Assembly (NCBI GenBank): GCA_029216955.1
Contig: JANAVB010044017.1
Location: 3,104,844 to 3,168,843, forward strand
Direction of reading: 5' to 3'
Origin: Iris pallida
Taxonomy: Eukaryota; Streptophyta; Magnoliopsida; Asparagales; Iridaceae
DNA length: 64,000 nt
Positions within the stretch are counted from its first letter, which is position 1, and every line of letters begins with the position of its first letter. Shown here piece by piece: positions 55,832-64,000 of this stretch. The translations under genes and the position numbers were made by a program. Below the pieces are notes generated by a model, which worked only from the letters and a program-made list of their open reading frames with translations, had not been told where the DNA came from and ran no database searches.

Positions 55832-56451
55832 TTTTGTTTTATTGATTAATTTATTCAATACTCAATAACTGTTTTGGAGACAAGCCTAAAAAGAGTCTGT
55901 CTGTCACCACGACTACGGTCGAAGCGAAACGGTACTTAAGAGTTCCCCGGTGAACCTCCGTTAGCTGGGACAGTACTCCTACAGCTAATCTGAAACAGAT
56001 GCTGAGTAAAAAAAATAATTTATGAAATAATATTAATAATATTAATTGAAATTTAAAATGACTAATCTTCAAATTAAAAATTTGAAATAAGTAGATGAAA
56101 AGAAGTGGCCCAAAGTTCAAATCACAAACACCCAGAAGAACCTTAGGCGAACTCGGCCCGAGTTCAGCCAGAGTTCTGTTGGGGTGTGTGTTATATATTC
56201 CAGAACCTGAGGCTTCCTCTTCCTCATCTCTTCTAGTCATCCAAACAGCAGCTGTACAGCCGCCCGAGCACCTCAAAACCCTAGCCTTTCTTCTCTCTAT
56301 AGCTCCCTATCCACGTGGAGAAATCTCTTTAAACTTTGGCATCGTACGGAGAACGTCATCCTCTTCGACATACTTCGATCTCGGAAGGTATAACTTCCTC
56401 CTTCAACACTTTCAAATTTATTAGGATTTTCCTATAATATTTTAGGAGAAA
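55832..56451 (+). other. Region between pol and the extra frame of the Sirevirus-like element
   Basis: About 620 bases with no credible protein. The block around 56146-56180 (CTCGGCCCGAGTTCAGCCAG, then AGTTCTG) repeats a motif of the LTR (39128-39155 and 58710-58732). It is followed by a CT-rich tract and leader-like DNA before the ATG at 56452, so it could act as a separate promoter or splice region for the extra frame. Inference. Confidence 0.4.
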
Positions 56452-57720
56452 ATGTCTATGGGGTTTACTCCTTCGAAGAGAAAGAAGAACACTGCCAGTG
56501 AGGAGGCATCTTCTTCTGATCCACATACGGATTCACTCTTCTCCCCGGTTCAATCAAGTGACGGTGCGTTCAATGAGTTCTATTTTTAGACTCATGATCA
56601 AGCATTATTGTGGTATGGTGATTTCATCATGCGATCTATTTGCACCGGCGCTCCGATTAAATGGACCATCTTTTCCGACCACTTGACTTACTTTGAAGCA
56701 TTAGAGCTACACCATCTTGTCCAGCTTCGATTTCCTATAGCCACCAATGCACTTCGTTTATTCTATTACAATTTCGCTTTGGACACTTCTACTGCAAGCA
56801 CTCGTGTCAGTGGGATCGATATCAAATTCGATGATGTGTTACTAGCGAAAATCCTTGGTATACCAAATGAAGGTGCCCCGCTTGATGACATTGTCGATTT
56901 TGATTTCCCCCAAGGAACGACTCTTGTTAGTTTCAAGAACGAGCTCTATGCACCTGCACTAGTTCGTCCTGGCAAGTTCAAGGCTAATAACATGAGCGTT
57001 TTTTATTATGAGTTACATCGCATCATTTACTCTACTATACTTCCGAAATCCACTTCGAAAGATGATGTGACTGGACTTGAACTTTCGGCTATGTATCATA
57101 TTCTTAAGGGGATTCCTTTTTCTGCCCCTAAAACTATCATTCAGATGATGGGTAGATGTCGCGGACGCGATAGAAATCTCGCTTACGCGATATTTATTCC
57201 ACGCATCTTCCAGCGTTTCGACATTGACCTCTCTACTTGTGCTTTAGACCCTGAGCCCAAGTATCTTAAGATTTTACGTCGCAGCATTGCTCCTATTCCT
57301 GCACCACCTTCTCCTACTACTGCTCCTTCCTCCTCTGCACCTCCCTAGACTTATCTTATATCTTTTGAGGGTGTCCACCAGCATCTCTCTGACATGCAAG
57401 CCTTTTCTGTTGACACTTCGAGGGAACACGAGTTCCGTGACGTGACTCGGTTCCACGCTCTCGCCAACTCTTTTACTGATCTTCGGTTTGCTCAGACTGG
57501 TCATTCTGCCAGTACTCTACCCTGAGACCTTGTTGTTTCTGGTTACCGCATTGAGGATGAGGCGGTACAGTCTTTGTTCCAGCCCGGTAACACATATGAT
57601 TGGTACCATGGTCCTGGAGTCACTCCATATTCTTCTGGAGCTGTTCCCTCTGGTGCTAGAACTTCTGGTCATGCTGGTCGTGCTGATGATGTTGATGACG
57701 ATGAGGATGATATATTTTAG
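56452..57720 (+). pseudogene. Extra 3' reading frame of the Sirevirus-like element (env-like / putative plant transposon protein)
   Basis: A single frame of 423 codons starts MSMGFTPSKRKK and ends in an Asp-rich tail (DDVDDDEDDIF). It is broken only by stops at 56587, 57346 and 57523. The central part (LTYFEALELHHLVQLRFPI, LRLFYYNFALDT, LLAKILGIPNEG, MYHILKGIPFSAPKTI) resembles the plant Transposase_32 / putative plant transposon protein family, found in retroelement-rich loci. A C-terminal part is Ser/Pro-rich with a helical segment (FEGVHQHLSDMQAF). No signal peptide or clear membrane segment is seen, so a true envelope function is not supported. It sits between pol and the purine tracts, where Sireviruses carry their env-like frame. 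Family by resemblance only. Confidence 0.6.
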
Positions 57721-58329
57721 TGCCTATCTATTTTGAGACTCTATCATTGTCTATGTTTACTTGGAAATGCTCCGACATTCCAAGAATTTTTATTAGTATC
57801 TGTTAGTTTCTCAAAGATTTGAGACTTTTTATTTTGTGATGATTATGGACCATTACATCAGTTTCTTGTTATATCACTTTTTCAGTGGTTATTATCAGTT
57901 TCTTTTTAGAGATTATGGATTTTATTTTTTTGTCTATGGAACATTATTTTAGTATAATTTGACATGTTTTAGTTCATTTCGTTCAGTTTAGCATTCGTGT
58001 GTAACACTTTTATACTATGCTTCTGTCTTGTGAACTGTCTGTAAATATCTTTCCTATACTATCTTTCTATCTGCATGAGATGTATATATTTTTTGTGTTT
58101 CTTCACTGTTTGTTGCTTACGCATTAATTGCTGGGGAGCTTCTCTCTTTGCAATTATTTTGCTAAGTGACAACGGGGGAGAAAAAGGATCTAATATTTTT
58201 CTTTGAAGAATACAGGACTAAACAATTATAGATCATTACAGATCAGTATATTACGTGTACAATGTTGTGTTCATATTCTCAAAGATGTTATATCATTCAT
58301 AGTTTGTCAATTATCAAAATGGGGGAGAT
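57721..58329 (+). other. 3' untranslated region of the Sirevirus-like element with two polypurine tracts
   Basis: T-rich DNA without a gene. AACGGGGGAGAAAAA (58171-58185) and AAAATGGGGGAGAT (58316-58329) are two polypurine tracts; the second abuts the 3' LTR. Multiple tracts are a known Sirevirus feature. Confidence 0.8.
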
Positions 58330-59389
58330 TGTTGGCCCATTGGTTATAAGGTCAAACCTGATTTTAATAATTGAACCAACTCTGACTTGATATATGAAGC
58401 TACTCAGTTTTGGACTCTTGGACACTGATCAAGATTGGACATCTACTCCGTTCAAGACTGCAGCTGTGTTTGCCACTCAAGTCTGTATCTATTTCATATA
58501 ATGTATTCTCTTCTTTTATTGAGTCTAGGAATATGTTGTACACCGAGTCGTACTGGCAACTAGGCTATCCCAAAATGTTTTCAAAAACTTCCATGTTTTG
58601 AAAATATCTCTCTTAACAAAAGCTTCAAAACATATTTCAAAATGCATTTCAAAAATCTCCTCAAAACTATTTTTTAATACTATCATAACCCTGACAGAAC
58701 TCGATCCGAGTTCGGCCAGAGTTCTGCCAGTAGCCGTTTGATTTTTGAAAACTCCTTAAAACTTGGTCCTCCTCCTTTTACGATGTTGACCGAGATTTAC
58801 TCTCTGAATTCTGTCCGAATTCTGGCCGAATTCTGCCAGACTTCTCCCTTTGGAATAACTATAAATAGAGAAGGATTTCGATCATTTCAACACACTCATT
58901 CACTTTCAATCTTCTCTCTCTTTAAGCCTACTGCTACTCCAAAGAGTTTTTCGAGCTTTAAATTTTATATCCCAAGCCAGTTATAATCCTCTAGTCGATT
59001 TGCCAGTACGGTACGGTTTAGAAGTTTTTGAGTGATTGTAATCAGAAGGCTTGATTGAAGAATACCTCTTCACAATTGAAGTTGAACAAGTTCTTCGTAT
59101 CAAAGCTCGTGTTGTAGAAGTTGCAAGGACTTCGTAAGAAAACTTGTGGTTTTTCCAACAGTGGATTCAACTGGAAGCGAGAGTTCTTCCGACTGGACTA
59201 GTCCTCAACAGAGGGAAACCAATATAAATCGATGTCTTTGCTTTTGCTTTCTGATCTCTGCTTTTACATATCTTATTTGTGATTAATATATGTGATCTTG
59301 CTACTAAATTTTTTTTAATTAGCAATATTCCGCTGCCAACTCTATTCACCCCCCTCTAGAGTATTGTGCTTTACGATTTCGTTCCTACA
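58330..59389 (+). repeat. Sirevirus-like 3' LTR (1,060 bp)
   Basis: It begins TGTTGGCCC and ends GTTCCTACA, followed by TCTTC. TATAAATA lies at 58860-58867. Confidence 0.93.
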
Positions 59390-59885
59390 TCTTCGAGATT
59401 AGTGGCATGCACGTCATGTCATGTTTAACTACTTCTGGATGATGATTGATTGATTGGCATCAGTTGATGAATGACGCATATTGTTGATAGGCGGCAATTG
59501 GGAAATATACTGAGCATTGATTTCTGTAAGGAGTTGATCAATTCGCGCCAATGATAAATGGCATGGAGTAACTGACAACCATCATGATGAATGATCTGAC
59601 ACAATCTTCCTCGAGCGCCGCGCGCTCGGAATTCGAAAGAATTTTTCTCAAGTGTTGTGTTTGTCAGTTATGACGACTGACAACTTAGCTTCTCAAAGAA
59701 GTTCACACGTGGCAGTCAGGCGCCATTTGATGACATGCGCCATTTCATTCTGAGCGATGTTTGATGTTGGGCACTATTTAATGGATATGGACTAGCGCCA
59801 TCTGTGAATGGCACAATGCATTCTTTTGGCATTTTTTAAAGCTTCTACAAATACTTGACACTTGGGTGTTGTCACGTGTTCTTTG
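59390..59885. other. Flank right of the Sirevirus-like element
   Basis: No gene is recognised. Frequent GGCGC and GCGCCA words match those left of the element (38580-38700), as expected for one locus split by the insertion. Confidence 0.45.
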
Positions 59886-60057
59886 TAAGCCATTCTCTGA
59901 AAAGAAAATTTACTTCTGCAAGCCTTTTGAGACTACTAGAGTTATGCTAGATTTCAAAAATATTCTATAGAAGACTAAGTTCTTCGTCTTTTTTGGTATA
60001 ACTCTAATAACCTTAAAAGGCTTGCATAAGTAAATTTGTTTTCAGAGAGGGGCTCAC
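59886..60057. repeat. Imperfect inverted repeat, about 65-bp arms and 43-bp loop
   Basis: The left arm (59886-59951: TAAGCCATTCTCTGAAAAG.. TTTACTTCTGCAAGCCTTTT.. AGAGTTATGCTAGA) is mirrored at 59995-60057 (GGTATAACTCTAATAACC.. AAAAGGCTTGCATAAGTAAA.. TTTTCAGAGAGGGGCTCAC). The phrase GTGTTC(T/C)TTGTRAGCC also recurs as a direct repeat at 60100. Could be a foldback MITE or the source of a hairpin RNA. Confidence 0.75.
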
Positions 60058-60720
60058 ATGGACACTTAACATAAGAGATAATGATGTCTCTGTCGTCATG
60101 TGTTCCTTGTGAGCCCACGAGGAAAATTTGACCTCGGAGTGTCCAAGCTAGCACTTACCATGAAATACTTGGCGATACCTAGCTAGCACTTATCTACATA
60201 CCTAGTATATTGACACATGTCTTGACACTATACCAATCATACCTACACTTGACACCAGACTATATCTTATAGGCCACTCACTCTATACACTCTAGATACT
60301 TTCAATTAAACCCGAAACTTATCTTGACAATTACCCAATTCCTAAAATATCTTATATACTTCTAGGATACACTCTAGGTACTACGATACTCCTTAGTATC
60401 AAAATATAAATATATATACATATATACTTAGATGGATATGTATGTTTCGTATCTTAGATATCAAAATACATCTAGGATACAACCTTCCTTAGCCTAAATT
60501 TAGGACCCCTCATACACATATAACATTCCTTAGATTATCACAAAACTAGTTCCAACATGTGTGTCGGTTACAACTTATTTATTTTCGATATACTAACTCA
60601 TTTATGTATCTATGTTGTGTCTATGTCATTATAACCTCAAATACATAACAAATTCCTCATTATGTATCAAAACGGAATATAATCTCTATATCTAAAAGTT
60701 AACTAAGTGTAAAAAATTAA
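60058..60720. other. AT-rich intergenic DNA
   Basis: Short repeated words (CTAGCTAGCACTTA, TATATACATATATAC) but no gene. Confidence 0.4.
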
Positions 60721-60739
60721 ATTGAAATTGAAATTAACT

Positions 60740-60905
60740 AAATGTCCGTGTCAGTGTCATTGTGTGTTCTGTGTCCTGTGTCCTGTGTCAGTGTGTGTTT
60801 GTGATAGTGTGTGTGTCATGTCAGTGTGTGTGTGTGTGTGTGTGTGTGTCGTGTCAGTGTCAGTGTCATGTTAGTGTGTGTGTATCGTGTCGTGTCGGTG
60901 TCTAT
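60740..60905. repeat. GTGTCAGTGT / TG-rich low-complexity tract
   Basis: Degenerate GTGTC(A/C)(G/T)TGTC units run with a pure TG run at 60824-60849. They end where the CACTA-4 fragment begins. Confidence 0.85.
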
Positions 60906-61486
60906 GCTACAAGAGAGAGGGGTGACTAGGGTTTACCAAGACCGAGGTGGATGATCGGGGAGGGGTCACCGGAGGGGAAGAGAACCGGAGGCGGAGGGGG
61001 AGGGGAAACAACGCCTGCGAAGGGGGAGGGGAAGCAGCGCCTGCGCCGGGTGGGGGTGTCACGGCGAAAGGGGGCTTGAGGCGGCGGAGGGGGGATGGAG
61101 GTGGCGGAGGGGGGCTAGAGGTCGGGGGAGAGGGGGGGGGGTTTCGAAAATTTGGGGGCTCGATTGAGTGAGGGGAAAAGAAAATTTGATGCCCTATATT
61201 AAAAACTTAGCGACGACATATAGAAACGTCGCTAAACGTCGTCATTTGTTTAATATACGGCGACATATTTATGTTGGACTCACTAAATGTCGCTAATATA
61301 AAAAATATAGCGACATTTACCGACTATTCTGCAACGCTATCTTTTATGAAATTAAAGCTGGTCGGTAGACGTCGCTGGATGTCGCAAATAGTGTCATATT
61401 ACAACGTCTTTTACAGACTTCGCTAATATGCAAAATATTGGCAACGTTTTCCTTCAGAGTCGCTGATTTGACTTATTTTGATAGTG
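60906..61486. mobile_element. CACTA-4: left-truncated CACTA derivative related to CACTA-3
   Basis: The right end GACTTATTTTGATAGTG (to 61486) matches the CACTA-3 right end with two or three changes. It is preceded by AACGTCGCTAAACGTCG and similar motifs (61200-61470). A G-rich purine block at 60940-61170 corresponds to the leader block of CACTA-3. No CACTA left end is found in the window to its left, and no flanking duplication can be paired with ATT at 61487. An open frame over the purine block (60947-61171) encodes Gly/Arg strings and is not believed. Confidence 0.72.
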
Positions 61487-62797
61487 ATTACTCTTCGTAC
61501 CGACTCTGCCTTTACATGTGTTACTCTGCCGGAAAAAAAAATACTTCACTTCTCTTTGCCTTTGCATTCTTAAAAAAATTATTGACCACAAAGCCATCAT
61601 TTAAATTTGACATGCAATCAATCCTTTATGACAATCTTTAATTCCACTTTCAACATTAAAAACCACCTCAAATTTATATGCGCCGTTGATAAGGGCACCT
61701 CCCATAAGTGATAGAGGCGATGCATACTAGGGGGCGACACAACTAATTTAAAATAAGGAAACGGACAATACAAAAATTAATAGGGGATAACACATTTCCA
61801 ATAGGTACTTTTTTTTTTCAAAGATTATTCTAAATTACTAATATACAGGATTGTAAAAAATTTTACAGTCCATATATAATCCAGGACTATAGGATTTCCT
61901 ACATTCCTACTGATACTATAGGGCTGTAGGAAAATTCTACAGCCTATACATAAAAACTGTAGAATTTGCCTACAGTCATGTTGGTTTGAAGTCTGATTGT
62001 CGACTTTGTTCGATTATTTGAAACCATAAATTTAATTTTTAGGGTTCGAAAGTTCGTATATCAGCCCTAAATTAGTTCTAAAACTATTTTATCTAACTAT
62101 TTTAGGCATATCTTGGAATTTTAGGAGTTTGGGATAAGGGGTTTGGGAATTTGAAGAGAGAATAGAAATTTAGAATGAAGGGTTTTGAAAATATTTGGGG
62201 AACTGGACAGCGCAAAGTAAATTTGGAAATGTCCTGAAAAAATTACAAAAATATAGGTTGTCCTGAAGTAATTGGCTGCCCTAAGCAAAACATGAAATCC
62301 CTCTATTTTTTTTATTTATTTTTTTTTGGTGTCTTTTTTATTAACCATCATTGATATAGATCATCATCACATGGGCTCTTGGCAAGTTGCTAAAATGTGT
62401 TGCTTTCGTTTATGGTCCATTTTGACAACTCGGCTGATACGTTCAACGTCTCATTGAGTACTCATTCTTGATCTACTAGAACCCATTTTTAAAATTCCCT
62501 ATATTATTAATTTACTGTTGGGCTGGTCGGGTCAACTTCATCAAAATGGGTCCATTTTGTTCGATTTTAGTCCTTAATCCCACAAAGAATATAAGGAAAT
62601 GAGCACGAACTACTTGACCAAGTTCTCATTCCTTTGGTCGATCATATATGCCTATCCATATCGATTTTGAGTGATGGATACATCATATTGCTCAATATAT
62701 AGGATGCTTTATATAGAAGCTTTCTCCTGTAATATTAAAAATAAGCATTTATGTCTCCATATTGTTCACAAGATAATTTGGATCTCGTCCTTGGACT
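61487..62797. other. AT-rich intergenic DNA
   Basis: No gene. A small palindrome GGCTGTAG..CTACAGCC lies at about 61923-61945, and ACTGTAGAATTTGCCTACAG-like words surround it. T-rich runs occur at 61808 and 62311. Confidence 0.4.
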
Positions 62798-63345
62798 AAC
62801 CGTCCAAAATGGAGACTTAAATATAAATTTTGAAATCATACAAGATCCTAGAAATAAATTGAAATATGCGAGGGTTATGTGACTTGGATTATTTACTTTT
62901 TTCCATGACCAATCGAAAATAAGACATGTGACGATTTTGTTTACTTCTATCGTGATCTCAGTAGCCATATAATTTTCCGGGACTCTTGAGTTGTAAGCAT
63001 TCAACAATGTGACTGAGATGAGATACATCTGACGATGCATGATGTCCATGAAGTCGTCATCATTGAAACTGTCAAAATGAGGGTTATGTGGTTATCGAGA
63101 TCATGATAGAAGCAAACAACAATATTGTCACAAATCTTATTCTCGAGTGGTCATGACAAAACTAAATAACTCAAAATCTCACAACCCCATCATGCAAAAT
63201 TAAATAACCCAAATCACACAACCCTCACAATGCAAAACTAAATAATCTTACTCACACAACCTCACATATTTTCGCTAAGTTTTAGAGTCTCGTATAATAT
63301 TTAAAATTTATGTTTAGGTCTCCATTTTGGACGGTCAAGCAAGTC
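62798..63345. repeat. Inverted-repeat structure with about 70-bp diverged arms
   Basis: CCGTCCAAAATGGAGACTTA (62801) followed by AATATAAATTTTGAAATCAT is mirrored by AATTTATGTTTAGGTCTCCA (63306) and TTTTGGACGG. Inside are repeated phrases CACAACCCTCA and ATGCAAAACTAAATAA. A related third copy of one arm lies at 63565-63630. A minus-strand frame of 104 codons (63049-62735) crosses the left arm, has no known motif and is not believed. Confidence 0.65.
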
Positions 63346-63724
63346 AACCGTTAGGACGCAAGGCCGGCCCACGGGGTTGGTTTGCCCTATCCAAAGCTAC
63401 TTTTGGTCCCCTCTTGACCTTTATTGTAGGTCGATTTTGGAGGATCACCTAAAATCCTGACCTCTTGTGGGATCACGTTGAGCCTGGAGGTTGTCCCAAG
63501 TAGAGGGGGATTGCTCAAGCCCGAAATCTTTCTGATTTCCCTTGGACTGGCCCTGTTAGGATGAGACCTAAATCATATTCTGGATAATACGGAAGCATAA
63601 ATATAATTTTTCAATATTATGCGAGACCATCAAACTAAAAAACCTCTGTATTTTATTATGAGAATGGGTCAAACTTAATAGGTTTATAAATTACGATAAA
63701 AAATGTAGCTCTTGCCTAAAAAAA
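63346..63724. other. Intergenic DNA
   Basis: A moderately GC-rich stretch (63346-63555) and then AT-rich DNA containing the third arm-like copy. No gene seen. Confidence 0.4.
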
Positions 63725-63958
63725 GGGCTCATCACTGGATTTGATGAATGGTGAGCCCGGTCCAATGGAGAATTAACACTTAGCAAATGATTTGTTCATT
63801 AACAAATTAACTCCACACTTCACGTCAGAAAAGGAAACGAAAAAGTTAACAGTGATGTTAATTTTCCATTCACTACTGCATTATATCACCAGTCATTTAC
63901 AAAGTGTCAATTCTTCATTGGACCGAACTTACCATTCAGCACATCCAGTGGTGAGCCC
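63725..63958. mobile_element. MITE-like element (234 bp) with about 70-bp terminal inverted repeats
   Basis: The left end GGGCTCATCACTGGATTTGA with TGAATGGTGAGCCCGGTCCA is mirrored on the right: the inverse of 63885-63958 reads GGGCTCACCACTGGATGTGC with TGAATGGTAAGTTCGGTCCA. The arms extend over about 70 bases (to AATTRACACTTWG). No coding sequence. I could not identify a matched target duplication, so the superfamily is open. Confidence 0.72.
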
Positions 63959-64000
63959 GGAGCACTTAATAATTTCTCCTAAGAAAGTGTCATGTTTCCA

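Larger units (their letters stand above)
38746..59389 (+). mobile_element. Sirevirus-like Copia retrotransposon (20.6 kb with Gypsy-2; 9.6 kb without)
   Basis: LTRs are at 38746-39816 and 58330-59389. TCTTC flanks both ends (38741-38745 and 59390-59394). Next to the left LTR is a perfect TGGTATCAGAGC primer site. The order is gag with a long coiled-coil tail, protease, integrase, RT, RNase H, then an extra reading frame and two polypurine tracts. A long gag, extra 3' frame and multiple purine tracts are hallmarks of Sireviruses (SIRE/Maximus). LTRs differ by roughly 5% or more over the first 150 bases read. The polyprotein is broken by stops and frameshifts and by Gypsy-2 within gag. Confidence 0.92.

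Noticed and set aside
62735..63049. 104-codon minus-strand gene
   Set aside because: No recognisable motif and it runs across an arm of an inverted repeat.
1..64000. CRISPR arrays, tRNA or rRNA genes, bacterial-type operons
   Set aside because: No regular repeat-spacer pattern, no tRNA cloverleaf or conserved rRNA segment was noticed; all the content is plant transposon type.

Overview
The window reads as plant heterochromatin: intergenic DNA of a flowering plant made of nested transposable elements. The evidence is plant-type CACTA transposase domains (transposase-associated N-terminus, DUF4216, Transposase_24, TNP1/EN/SPM, Ulp1-like), plant Copia and chromovirus-type Gypsy polyproteins, introns with GT..AG ends, TATAAATA boxes and TTTAGGG-like motifs. 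I see no host gene I would defend, and no tRNA, rRNA or CRISPR. The species cannot be named from the sequence.

STACK A (767-36002). A CACTA (En/Spm) element, CACTA-1, starts CACTACAAGAAAAA at 767 and ends TTTTTCTTGTAGTG at 36002, with a 3-bp target duplication AAT on both sides. It carries a decayed tnp2 N-terminus (3564-4368) and a second, intron-containing gene (about 4560-14019) ending in a Ulp1-like domain. That gene is split by Copia-1 (6041-13411, TSD CAGGA). Further right, CACTA-1 was entered by a second CACTA, CACTA-2 (14258-32740, TSD ATA), whose genes run on the minus strand. The tnp2-type reading frame of CACTA-2 is in turn split by Gypsy-1 (17983-28761, TSD GGTAG), a gag-only retrotransposon with 4.1-kb LTRs and no pol. 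Without its passengers CACTA-1 is about 9.4 kb and CACTA-2 about 7.7 kb.

BETWEEN THE STACKS. At 36003-38745 lies older flank holding a complete 859-bp non-autonomous CACTA-3 (36381-37239, TSD ACA) and an unrecognised minus-strand reading frame with a TATA box.

STACK B (38746-59389, TSD TCTTC). A Sirevirus-like Copia has 1.07-kb LTRs, a perfect tRNA-Met primer site, two polypurine tracts and an extra reading frame after pol (56452-57720) resembling the putative plant transposon protein/env-like ORFs. Its gag is split in frame by Gypsy-2 (40206-51211, minus strand, TSD GCTTT), a full-length chromovirus-like element with 2.95-kb LTRs and a broken polyprotein.

RIGHT FLANK (59390-64000). This part holds a large imperfect hairpin, microsatellites, a left-truncated CACTA-4 (ending at 61486), an inverted-repeat structure and a 234-bp MITE-like element (63725-63958).

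All large element boundaries rest on matched target-site duplications, so the insertion order can be read directly. Every protein-coding frame is damaged by stops, frameshifts, deletion or insertion; none of these elements looks autonomous now. Gypsy-1 and Gypsy-2 share a double zinc-knuckle gag layout and the same unusual sequence at the primer-binding position, so the gag-only element probably depended on a Gypsy-2-like partner.
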